Part shown: positions 56,020 to 63,844 of the stretch, piece after piece
How the letters are laid out: every line of letters starts with the position of its first letter
How positions within the stretch are numbered: the stretch's first letter is position 1
Assembly (NCBI RefSeq): GCF_965204935.1
Contig: NZ_CBDBFO010000002.1
From: Hoeflea_A sp965204935
GTDB lineage: Bacteria; Pseudomonadota; Alphaproteobacteria; Rhizobiales; Rhizobiaceae
Reading direction: 5' to 3' (one strand)
DNA: 64,000 bases
Made by a program: the position numbers and the translations under genes
Notes under the pieces: generated by a model
The model's database searches: none
What the model was told of the DNA's origin: nothing
The model's input: only the letters and a program-made list of their open reading frames with translations

Positions 56020-56109
56020 GGAGGAGTGGCCGAGTGGTTGAAGGCACCGGTCTTGAAAACCGGCAGGCGGGAAACCGTCTCGTGGGTTCGAATCCCACCT
56101 CCTCCGCCA
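56020..56109 (+). tRNA. tRNA-Ser(UGA)
   Basis: 90 nt including CCA. Acceptor stem GGAGGAG pairs with CTCCTCC. Anticodon loop CTTGAAA (56052-56058) on stem CCGGT/ACCGG gives anticodon TGA (56054-56056). A long variable arm, as in class II serine tRNAs, and T-arm GTGGGTTCGAATCCCAC are present. It stands alone in a gap between rlpA and the alkB remnant. Confidence 0.97.
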
Positions 56110-56218
56110 GACCACCTGCAAGCTCCTACCATGATTTGCGCGATGGAATGGACCGTGTGTACCGGCTGAATGATGTGCTATCCTACCCTCCCTTCTGAGG
56201 CAGGGAGCAAGCAACGCA

Positions 56219-56481
56219 TTGATTTTCATCGCGGTTTCAAAAGATGGCGGAAAGGTCACGTATCACGACACGAAACGCCATTTGTGGTGGGCGTCTGTGC
56301 TGTCACCGTCCGTGCCGGGTCTGTCGGCGCTGATGCTCGCCTGGAGCGGGCAGCCGCTCTGGTCGCTTGTGCCGCTGGCCTTTTATTATCTTGTGGTTCC
56401 GATCCTCGATGTTGCGTTTGGCGAAGACACAAACAACCCGCCCGAAGAGGTTGTCGAGCAGCTTTCAGATGACAGCTATTA
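56219..56481 (+). pseudogene. alkB: 5' fragment of an alkane 1-monooxygenase (AlkB-type) gene
   Basis: The visible 87 residues match the N-terminus of AlkB-type membrane di-iron alkane hydroxylases: LWWASVLSPSVPGLSALML and FYYLVVPILDVAFGEDTNNP, then PEEVVEQLSDDSY. The histidine boxes that bind iron come later in the family and are missing. The second Tn3-family element begins right after the TAT codon, and a stop (TAG) is formed by the junction. The start may be the TTG at 56219, preceded by GGGAG. A non-functional remnant. Confidence 0.82.
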
Positions 56482-56535
56482 GGCCTAACCGGCTTGAGGC
56501 TGTGAGATCGGACAAATTCTGGAACATTTGTGAAC
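56482..56535 (+). repeat. left terminal inverted repeat of the second Tn3-family element
   Basis: Starts GGCCTAACCGGCTTGAGGCT and ends GGAACATTTGTGAAC. It matches the inverse complement of 62534-62587 at 52 of 54 positions. Longer than the common 38 bp. Confidence 0.94.
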
Positions 56536-56536
56536 G

Positions 56537-57976
56537 TTACTGTCTGAGTTCAATGACCCCCAACTCCTGCCACATCCAACTGAAGTCGTAGACCGGTGCA
56601 TTTGTACCCGCTCTGGCTTTGGCTTCGTTTAGCTCGAGAATCTTGAGCCAGGCGGTGATTTTCTGTCGGCCTTTCGCCGTCCGTGCGCTCTCGCGCGGGG
56701 TTTTGTCGTCGAGCAGGCCGATCGGGCGATCCAGGATGCCCTGGTAATGCTGTTCCATCACCTCTGCCCGGATAGCTGCCTGCTCTTCTTCGGAAAGGTG
56801 GGGAGGTTCAGGTGCCGCTCCATTTTCACGATGCGCCGCCATGGCCTGTTCCAGCGTTTGCCGGGCTATCAGCGGTGGTTTGACATGATCGCCGAGCAAA
56901 TCAGCAAGACGGGCTTTGATCTCCTTCGCCCGGGGCTCGGAATTGATGTCCGCTTCGAGCGTGCGGCCCTTGAGGGTGATCATTCCGAGCACCGGTGATC
57001 CGTCGTCGAGTTGGGAGTTGTACATCTGACCGCTCTCTGGCAGAGCTTTTTGCGGCTTTGGTTTAGCGCGTCCGCCGCGATCCACCCAGTTCCAGATCTT
57101 GTCTGACGCGGCTTCCATGTCCGCCTCGCCGTCGAGGATCTTGCGCATCTGGGCCTGGGTTGTTCCCTTTTCAAAACGGTAGACAAGCTGGATAAACTCC
57201 ACCTCATCACCATCGAAGTTGAAGAGTTGGGGAAGTGTTTGCTCGTCCGGATGCAGGGGCGTTACGGCCATCCAGGTTGTAGCGAAGAAAGAGCTTGCCG
57301 ACTTCAGGGCGAGGCCGAGAGCGATGTCCTGAATCCCTTCGGGCGGGATCTCTTCGTCAAAGTCACCTTCTGCGCGTGCTTCGGCGATTATCTCCTCGAA
57401 CCGGCTTTCGGCCTCTGCGACCATTTCGTTGAATTCAGACAGCAGATCATCTGCCCGTTCCGGTTCGAGCGGCAAGAGCCCGCCAGCAATGATATTCTGG
57501 CCGCGCACATTGACGATACGCATGGCGAATTGTTCCCAGGGTGCCATTGTCTTTGTTGCGCTTCGTTCCAATACCCGGAAGGGCTCGCCGTCCAGGATCA
57601 GATCACGAGCCAGAAAAGATTTTCCGGGGACGATATCGCTGACCTCGTAGAGGCTGACGGCGGAATCCCGGATGCCTTCCAGATAGGCGCGGGCGATCTT
57701 GGTTTCCTTCCAGCCTCGTCGCTTGAGGTACAGATCGACAACATTGCCATCCTCGGTTTCCCGACCGAGAAAATCGTTGAGGGCCATATCATTTAGCACG
57801 CTCACCCAGTGCCCGCCGATCCGATCGGCAAGCGCCTCGAAGCTGTCGATGTCGTGGGCTTCGCAATAAAGTCCGGTGTGGTCGTGAATGGCCTGTTGGA
57901 AATGCTCGGGCCACGGGCCCCGAACCATCCATCTGACCAGACCCTCGAAAATACTGTCAGGAATTTTGATGGTCAC
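56537..57976 (-). CDS. 479-residue transposon-borne protein of unknown function
   Basis: Large acidic, soluble protein at the far end of the second Tn3-family element, 12 bp after the tyrosine recombinase gene and so probably in its operon. The N-terminal part (about residues 1-90) reads like a small helical domain (EHFQQAIHDHTGLYCEAHD). The middle has EEIIAEARAEGDFDEEIPPE and LALKSASSFFATTW. The C-terminal LDRPIGLLDDKTPRESARTA followed by a helix resembles the toxin-binding end of Xre/MbcA/ParS-type antitoxins or SEC-C-linked repeats, but only weakly. No catalytic motif was recognised. Not a known resistance or transposition gene. Confidence 0.75.
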   Translation of the reverse strand: MTIKIPDSIFEGLVRWMVRGPWPEHFQQAIHDHTGLYCEAHDIDSFEALADRIGGHWVSVLNDMALNDFLGRETEDGNVVDLYLKRRGWKETKIARAYLEGIRDSAVSLYEVSDIVPGKSFLARDLILDGEPFRVLERSATKTMAPWEQFAMRIVNVRGQNIIAGGLLPLEPERADDLLSEFNEMVAEAESRFEEIIAEARAEGDFDEEIPPEGIQDIALGLALKSASSFFATTWMAVTPLHPDEQTLPQLFNFDGDEVEFIQLVYRFEKGTTQAQMRKILDGEADMEAASDKIWNWVDRGGRAKPKPQKALPESGQMYNSQLDDGSPVLGMITLKGRTLEADINSEPRAKEIKARLADLLGDHVKPPLIARQTLEQAMAAHRENGAAPEPPHLSEEEQAAIRAEVMEQHYQGILDRPIGLLDDKTPRESARTAKGRQKITAWLKILELNEAKARAGTNAPVYDFSWMWQELGVIELRQ

Positions 57977-57988
57977 TCTTTCTGTCCT

Positions 57989-58582
57989 CTACCATAGCTC
58001 TTCAAACCGGCCTGCGGCCGTGCGTGTGTAATGTGCGGTGTGCCGTGGATCCCGATGTCCCAGATAATCCTGAATCAAGCGCAGGTCGTGGCCTTTGTTT
58101 GCGAGCGCGAACCCACAGGAATGCCGCAGCATATGGGGATGGATATGCCCTAGCTTGGCCTGTTTTCCGGCACGGGCAACGATGTAGTTCACAGCCTGAC
58201 GCGTCAGGGGCTGTTTGCGTTCAGACACAAACAACCATGGAAGTGTGTCTTCTCGCAAAGCCAGCCAGCGGCGGATCGCCCTGAGTTCATCACCTGCAAT
58301 GGGCTGCTCGACGCTAAGCCCATTCTTCAGGCGCGATATCCAGAGGCGCGCCTGATCAAGGTCCACATTGGAGCGGCGAAGGGTAGTCGCTTCCGAAACA
58401 CGCAGCCCATGCCGGAACAGCAGCAGAAGCAGAAGGTGATCCCGAACACCATGGCGGCCCCGTTTGGCGGCCTTCAACAGCCGTTCGATTTCCGCCTCAC
58501 CCAAAAAGTCCCGGCCACGCTCATGACCATCCGCAGGACGATCATGCGCATCACTCTTTACTTTTGGCCGGTTGGGCGGCAT
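57989..58582 (-). CDS. tyrosine recombinase (TnpI-like resolvase of the second Tn3-family element)
   Basis: Site-specific recombinase of 197 residues, about the length of FimB-type enzymes, consisting of the catalytic domain only. The catalytic residues are all present: Arg61 (FRHGLRVSEA), Lys86 (RLKNG), His150 and Arg153 (HPHMLRHSCG), His176 (YLGHRDPRH) and Tyr185 (AHYTR). It lies 81 bp after the transposase stop codon. In some Tn3 subgroups a tyrosine recombinase replaces the serine resolvase for cointegrate resolution; the position supports that role here. Confidence 0.9.
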   Translation of the reverse strand: MPPNRPKVKSDAHDRPADGHERGRDFLGEAEIERLLKAAKRGRHGVRDHLLLLLLFRHGLRVSEATTLRRSNVDLDQARLWISRLKNGLSVEQPIAGDELRAIRRWLALREDTLPWLFVSERKQPLTRQAVNYIVARAGKQAKLGHIHPHMLRHSCGFALANKGHDLRLIQDYLGHRDPRHTAHYTRTAAGRFEELW

Positions 58583-58630
58583 TTCTCAAACCTCGCATCG
58601 TCCTTGTTTTGCAGGCAAGTCTATCCTCAT

Positions 58631-58660
58631 ACTTTTTACAGTTCACGCACTTTGTAAAGA
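58631..58660. other. candidate core recombination site for the tyrosine recombinase
   Basis: In the 81-bp gap between transposase and recombinase, TTTACA (58635-58640) and TGTAAA (58653-58658) form an inverted pair with a 12-base spacer, within the imperfect arms ACTTTTTACA and TTTGTAAAGAG. Tyrosine recombinases act on such inverted binding arms. Assignment is by position and symmetry only. Confidence 0.45.
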
Positions 58661-58663
58661 GTT

Positions 58664-60231
58664 CTAAGCGGCCAGTTTTCCAAAGTCGATCCGCTTGTCC
58701 AGATCGATATCGAACCGGCCGTAGGGATTGATGTGAAGATAGAAGAGTGGGGACAGCCCTTGTAGATCCCGCTCAGACAATCGGCTGACCCACTCCGGTT
58801 CCGACAGGATCGATTGCACCATGTGCGTGTTCACATAAACCAGTGACGCCTGAAGCAGATGCAATGCGTGGGCCGATATCTCCTGATCGGCAATGCGGTT
58901 GCTGGATATCTCGCCCCCTTTGCCAAAGAAGACGAACCCGTTGGCACTGTTCCAGTTCTCAACAGCATTCAATCCTTCATGAATCTCGCGGCGGAAGTCC
59001 TCAGAACGCAGATAGCGGCACAAGAATATCGTCTTGATGGCGCGGCCAAGCTCCGCCAGCGCTTTGTAGGTCGGGTGCATCACATCAGCGCGGGCAAAGC
59101 GGCGCAGGATGGCTTCCGGATCAGCCATGCCGTGCTGCATGGCTGCAGCGTATTTGACCATCTCATCATATTGCCGCTCGATCTCGGCCCAGTCGACGGT
59201 ACCGGACAGGATGGGCAGAAGGTTTGGCAGTTGTCCCCGCATGCCGGCGCTTGGCAAGGCCAGTTTCTGTCGCGCGATGGCCTTCAATCGGGGTGAAAGC
59301 TCGAACCCAAGCAAATGGCAGAAGGCAAAGCCGATGGCGCTCTGGCCATGACTGTCCACATATTGGCGCTGGATTTCCATGTCGGTGCAGTGGCGCAGCA
59401 CACCTTCAATCATGGCCGCCACCTCCGAGGACGAACAACGCTTCAATTGAGAATAGATACAGGTGGCCTGACGCTCGACATGCCAATAGATCATGACGCC
59501 GCGTCCACCATAGCGCGCATGCCATTCGGTCATCAGGTTGCGGTCCCAGGCACCAAATTTGGTGGAATCCGAGGCGCATGCTGTTCCGGCTTCGCCCCAG
59601 ATGGCAGGATTACGAATAGCCAGCGTCGCATCCGCGACCCGGCTGCAAGCCGCGCGCAGCGAGGCAGGGTCAATGTACCGTCGACGGACATGCAATAGCT
59701 CGTCATAACTGGTCCCGGGTACGCCGGCGGCAACACGCTTCAAGCCCGCATTGGTGCCCAGACCATATAAAGAGAGCAGCAAACGTTGATCTCGAATGTC
59801 TGGCTGCAGCACCTCTCTGGTCGCGGAGGTCTCAAAGACGTCCAGAAACCCTGTGTCCAGAGCTGTTTCCTTCAACGCATCCAGCAGTCCCGTCATCGGC
59901 CACCGTCGATTGATCTCTGACTTCAGCCCAATCAAGCCCGTTGGCTCGGGGGCCGGTTTGAAAGGTGTGATGCTGATCCGGTTCTCGCCAGACCATCGCA
60001 ACCGAACCTTATCATTGTTGGGCAGCGTGGCATTCAGCTGAAGCAGTTCCTGTTCCAATTGCATGCGAACGGACTGGGTGAACGCCTTTGCATCCTGCGT
60101 GAGGTTCAGGCTAGCATAGTAAGCGTTTCGCCGTTCTGGGAAATCTTTCGGCAGATCGTCGTCTGGATTGCGATAGCGGTCTGCCCCCTCAACCCAGATC
60201 TCTTTCGCTCTGATCCGCTCCCGCAATTGTG
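58664..60231 (-). pseudogene. second Tn3-family transposase, C-terminal part
   Basis: Encodes the catalytic half of TnpA, from TQLRERIRAKEIWVEGADRY to the stop. The acidic residues are in ASDSTKFGAW, QYVDSHGQS and GKGGEISSN. The frame is intact but separated from the N-terminal half by the IS5-type element. It joins in frame to the segment ending ELCVL after removal of the IS and one TCA, giving a 968-residue protein. It is highly similar to the C-terminal half of the first element's transposase, with identical runs such as RRCSSSEVAAMIEG-type segments around the second catalytic aspartate. Confidence 0.93.
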
Positions 60232-60234
60232 TCA
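60232..60234. repeat. TCA target duplication of the IS5-type element, left copy
   Basis: TCA immediately before the IS, repeated at 61152-61154. A 3-bp TNA duplication is the pattern known for the IS1031 group of the IS5 family. Confidence 0.8.
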
Positions 60235-61151
60235 GAGGCAGTCTTGAAACGCAGTGAGGGGTTGGATGGCCGGGGCGAAATGTGATTCCAAACGGTTATC
60301 GACACCAGTTTGGAGCAGCCTCATGTGGACCCCAACCACCCGTCGGCAGTATAGCCGCGATCATCTGCGTTATGGAAGCGATCTGAGCGATGCGGAATGG
60401 AACATTATCGCCCCGTTCATGCCGCCGCCAGCGAAAACTGGTCGGCCGCGGGAATGGCCGATGCGTGAGATCATGAACGCCATCTTCTACGTGCTGCGGG
60501 CCGGCTGTGCGTGGCGCATGCTGCCCAAGGACTTCCCGCCGATGACGACGGTCTACGGCTGGTTTCTGCGCTTCCGACGTGAAGGACTGTTCAAGACCAT
60601 CAATCATCATCTGGTCGTGCTCGACCGCGAGCGGGTCGGGCGCGAGGCCAGTCCATCAGCGACCGTGATTGACAGCCAAAGCGTCAAGACCGCCGAGGCT
60701 GGCGGTCCACGCGGCTATGATGCCGGCAAGAAGATCAAAGGTCGTAAGCGCCACGCCATGGTCGACACCGACGGCCGCGGCCTGGTCCTCCAGACGCACG
60801 CAGCCAATGTTCAGGATCGCGATGGCGCAATCCCGCTGCTCAAAGCCTCACGACGCTCGTTTCCCTTCGTCGAACTCACCTTCGCCGACAGCGCCTACAA
60901 TGGCGACCGGGTCAGGGACGCAACGTCGGTCGCCATCGAGGTTGTCAAGAAATTCACCGACCAGGTCGGCTTCCAGGTCTTGCCCAGGAGATGGGTGGTC
61001 GAGCGCTTCTTCGCCTGGATCAACCGCAATCGCCGATTGGCGAAGGACTTCGAGGGAACCATCAGTTCGGCCGAAACCTTCCTCTATGCCGCCTCGGTTA
61101 TGCTACTCACAAGACGCTTGGCACGGTCAGTGTGAGTTTCGAGTCGGACTC
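60235..61151 (+). mobile_element. IS5-family insertion sequence, 917 bp, inside the second Tn3 transposase gene
   Basis: The left end GAGGCAGTCTTGAAACGCA and the inverse of the right end GAGTCCGACTCGAAACTCA match at about 13 to 14 of 19 positions, as imperfect inverted repeats. One transposase gene fills the element. Removal of the IS plus one TCA restores the host transposase frame exactly (ELCVL joined to TQLRERIR). Confidence 0.9.
60323..61135 (+). CDS. IS5-family transposase
   Basis: DDE transposase of 270 residues, single frame. The N-terminal part is YGSDLSDAEWNIIAPFMPPP and RAGCAWRMLPKDFPPMTTVY. Catalytic residues are Asp117 (TVIDSQSVK), Asp189 (FADSAYNGD) and Glu227 (VVERFFAW). It runs opposite to the interrupted Tn3 transposase. 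ATG 60323 is chosen because the conserved start follows; the frame is open further back to the IS end. Apparently intact. Confidence 0.92.
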   Translation: MWTPTTRRQYSRDHLRYGSDLSDAEWNIIAPFMPPPAKTGRPREWPMREIMNAIFYVLRAGCAWRMLPKDFPPMTTVYGWFLRFRREGLFKTINHHLVVLDRERVGREASPSATVIDSQSVKTAEAGGPRGYDAGKKIKGRKRHAMVDTDGRGLVLQTHAANVQDRDGAIPLLKASRRSFPFVELTFADSAYNGDRVRDATSVAIEVVKKFTDQVGFQVLPRRWVVERFFAWINRNRRLAKDFEGTISSAETFLYAASVMLLTRRLARSV

Positions 61152-61154
61152 TCA
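61152..61154. repeat. TCA target duplication of the IS5-type element, right copy
   Basis: TCA directly after the IS, matching 60232-60234. Confidence 0.8.
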
Positions 61155-62490
61155 GAACACACAGTTCATAAGAAATGACATTCAGGCGCCCCCGCCCATC
61201 AATCACAATTTCCCTCCATTTTCGTGGGATTGACCCATCAGGAGCGAGCGCGGCCGGAGCATAGCGCCGACCTTCTTCATTCAAGCGGACAATCAAAGTC
61301 AAAGCATCCAGGATCGGCCGCCAGACCTTATTGTTCGATCGGAAATTCAGAACAGAGAGCAATGACGGCAACATCGGACGATAGTGATTGGCATAGGAGC
61401 CGCGCATCACAGTTTGGATCCGAATATCAAGCGTACCCTTGGCGTTATGTTCATCGATAACGGCTTTCAACTTTGCAGCACCTGCAACCGGAAAGATCAC
61501 ATCCGAAACAATCCCCTTTGGTGCCATCACTGCTGCGGTCGCCATGTCAACGAGCAATTGTTCTTTACCGTGAACCTTCTCAATGTCGGCGGCAATTCTC
61601 TTGACGACCTTGCGTTTGGATTTTGTGCCGATGCGATGCACGACTTCGATCAGCAACTCCACCAGCCCATCGATCAGTTGTGATCTGCGCGACATAAGAT
61701 AAATGGCCAGCAATCCAGTGCGCTTTTCTTTGGAATGTAGCCTCATCTCTGAGGCGGCTTCGCCTTCAACCCGGCGCACCAGGGCCTTGATCCAAGTGGG
61801 GTCAATATCCAAGAGTGCGTGATCTGGCAGGCCCAGACCTTGAATGAAGGCAAGCCGGTCTGCGGCATCCAGCACGTTATCCAGCGTCGCCGCACCGACA
61901 TCTCGCTTCAGTCGTTGAAATCCAGTGCGGCCACGCGGACCAGCAAGACTGGCTTCCAGTTCAAAGGCTGCTGATGCTGACAACTGAGCAGAAACTTCGG
62001 AAAGATAGCCATCCAGAACGCGTTGACGCACGGAACGTACAATGCGCTCAACGGTTTGCTCCGGTGGTGAAACCAGCTTGCGTGCCAGAAACCAGTGACA
62101 CCCCAAATCAGTCATCTCGGAAAGGGAAGTGCCGCGTTGGACAACATCCGAAAGCAACCAGGTCTCGAACTCTGTCAAATCTGTTTGCTTCGGCCGGGAG
62201 AACCCCAAATGCTCAGCAACTCGTTTCCGATACCGGCGCGATCTGCGGTCATCAAACAAACTTTTTGGACAATCTGCGGGCCGTTCGGTTTGGCTGGCTA
62301 CATATGAAATCACATTTCCGGCCAAACCTGACCAGTCTTCGATAAATCGGCTTGTTCGCCGCAAATGACAAAGCTGAAGGGCAGTCTCCAAACGAATATC
62401 GTCCGGCTGATCCGCCAGAAATATCAGATCAGAAAATGACAAACCCCAATCGTTCACGATATTCTCCAAAAAATAGCCTCCAACGCGCAT
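61152..62490 (-). pseudogene. second Tn3-family transposase, N-terminal part
   Basis: Encodes the first 446 residues of TnpA, from MRVGGYFLENIVNDWGLSFS to GRLNVISYELCVL, where the IS5-type element cuts it. Read-through into the IS adds about 20 unrelated residues before a stop. Aligned parts such as GKEQLLVDMATAAV, MRGSYANHYRPMLPSLLSVL and FRSNNKVWRPILDAL match the first element's transposase, but overall identity is lower than in the catalytic half. It starts 43 bp inside the right inverted repeat. Confidence 0.93.
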
Positions 62491-62533
62491 TACGCGAAAA
62501 ACTTCAGGGAGAATCCTTCAGAAGACAACCCTT

Positions 62534-62587
62534 GTTCACAAATGTTCCAGAATTTGTCCGATCTCACAGCTTCAAGCCGGTTGGGCC
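62534..62587 (-). repeat. right terminal inverted repeat of the second Tn3-family element
   Basis: Reads inward GGCCCAACCGGCTTGAAGCT and ends GGAACATTTGTGAAC; 52 of 54 positions match the left repeat. Confidence 0.94.
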
Positions 62588-62906
62588 AGGTAAGCTGAAC
62601 CTGCCCGCGGCCATAGTAGGCGTGGCCATAGGGTGGCTCCGGTTGCGCATAACGGGCATTGCAGAGCCTTCGCCGGGCCGTCGCATCATCATAGGCCAGC
62701 GTCTCGCGCACCGGCACCATGCGTCTGGCGGTTTCGTGGTATGCCGTTGCCAACGCATAAGCGAGCGTCTTTGCACGCCCGTCGCCATGGGTGGCGAAGG
62801 CGTCGAGAATGCCTTCAATCCCCCTCACCTGCCGCTGCGATATGGACGTGCCAAATACGCCACTCGCACGGCGCCGCAGCGCCGCATAGAATGCTGAACG
62901 GTTCAT
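62588..62906 (-). pseudogene. GH19-type lysozyme/chitinase gene, 5' fragment (copy 1)
   Basis: About 106 residues of a glycoside hydrolase family 19-type peptidoglycan or chitin hydrolase. It has AYALATAYHETARRMVPVRE, with the HE(T) glutamate that is catalytic in the family, and YGHAYYGRGQVQLTW, the typical YYGRGxxQLTW substrate-binding segment. The second Tn3-family element cuts the gene inside QLTW, removing the C-terminal half. ATG 62906 gives MNRSAFYAALRRR. Such genes are common as phage endolysins. Confidence 0.83.
62706..62861. repeat. 156-bp direct repeat, copy 1
   Basis: Matches 63845-64000 in the same orientation at 154 of 156 positions (differences at 62737 and 62820). It covers the part of the GH19-type gene coding from about residue 16 to residue 67. 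Copy 2 runs to the window edge, so the repeat may be longer. Confidence 0.95.
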
Positions 62907-63010
62907 GTTTTTCCTGTTGAAATTGAAGCTGAGTTTAAGCAATATCGGGCGCTTTTCAGCGCGATTGTCTGCTGATGTTTGATTGCCCCGACCTACTGCC
63001 AGGATGGACT

Positions 63011-63793
63011 ATGGATAAACGAGAGGCCATCGCCGAAGTCTTCGAAAGGTATAAGCGGCGCGGATACGGCACCGTGAATCAGCGGGAGGCTTATTACATT
63101 CAGGAACTTATCGAGCAGCACAGGCCCCGTCGCTTCCTTGAGATTGGAATGGCATCGGGGCTATCCGGCGGCCTGATTGCAAGTTTCATGGAAAAGTCGG
63201 GCGGAGAGTCTTTTATCTCGCTCGATTTCGCGTCGAAGTTTTTCGGTGACCCTCATAAACCCGTCGGCTTTTTGATCGACCAGATCTACACCGGGAAAAA
63301 AGTGCACGTATCAATACGGCCACAAAAAACCGCACTGGATTTGCCGGAATTCGATGAGACCTTTGACATGGTGTTTGTTGATGGAAATCACCAGCACCCC
63401 TGGCCAACTATAGATACGCTTTTTGTAAAGCCGTACCTGACGGGCAACCAGATTGTCATTCACCACGACCGAATGCTCTATCAGGCTCAAGAAAATGCCA
63501 AGGGAATAGGCCCGAAGTATCTTTATGACCAGTTCCCGGAAAGCGTGAGGTCTCTCCCCAAAGCTTGCGGTGGCAACATATATTCACTCGATTTGGTTTC
63601 GCTGTCCCAGTCGGATCTGGTACGATATTTTTCTGATCTCTTTCTTTTTCCCTGGACGCTGATGAAACCCCTCGAACACGACGCAATAGAAAAAGTGTCC
63701 AACTTCATTCACCGCCACTATGGCAAACTATTGCATGACGCATTTATAACTGGTGCTCGGCGTTACAATGTCCCCAAAGGCGCTTTTGGTTGA
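63011..63793 (+). CDS. class I SAM-dependent methyltransferase (Methyltransf_24-like)
   Basis: A 260-residue predicted methyltransferase. Motif I is FLEIGMASGLSGGLIASF and the later strand reads FDMVFVDGNHQHPWPTIDTL, the DGxH pattern of the class often linked to glycan or small-molecule methylation. IVIHHDRM follows. An AGGATGG ribosome binding site favours ATG 63011; ATG 62975 is possible. The coding sequence is visibly less GC-rich than the rest of the window and the gene lies between two copies of a GH19-gene fragment, so it is probably foreign. The substrate is unknown. Confidence 0.78.
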   Translation: MDKREAIAEVFERYKRRGYGTVNQREAYYIQELIEQHRPRRFLEIGMASGLSGGLIASFMEKSGGESFISLDFASKFFGDPHKPVGFLIDQIYTGKKVHVSIRPQKTALDLPEFDETFDMVFVDGNHQHPWPTIDTLFVKPYLTGNQIVIHHDRMLYQAQENAKGIGPKYLYDQFPESVRSLPKACGGNIYSLDLVSLSQSDLVRYFSDLFLFPWTLMKPLEHDAIEKVSNFIHRHYGKLLHDAFITGARRYNVPKGAFG

Positions 63794-63844
63794 CACTCCA
63801 TCGCAAAGCCGGATGACGGCGGGCGAGTGCATGAATGTTCGGCT

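Larger units (their letters stand above)
56482..62587 (-). mobile_element. second Tn3-family transposon, about 6.1 kb, itself split by an IS5-type element
   Basis: Bounded by 54-bp near-perfect inverted repeats. Genes run leftward: transposase (interrupted), tyrosine recombinase, then a 479-residue protein. Without the IS and one TCA copy the element would be about 5.2 kb. The bases next to the ends are TATTA on the left and AGGTA on the right, so there is no matching 5-bp duplication and the flanking genes differ. Confidence 0.9.

Noticed and set aside
56020..56109. tRNA-Ser as attachment site of an integrated island
   Set aside because: No repeat of the tRNA 3' end was found downstream in the window, and the boundary at 56482 is a transposon end instead.
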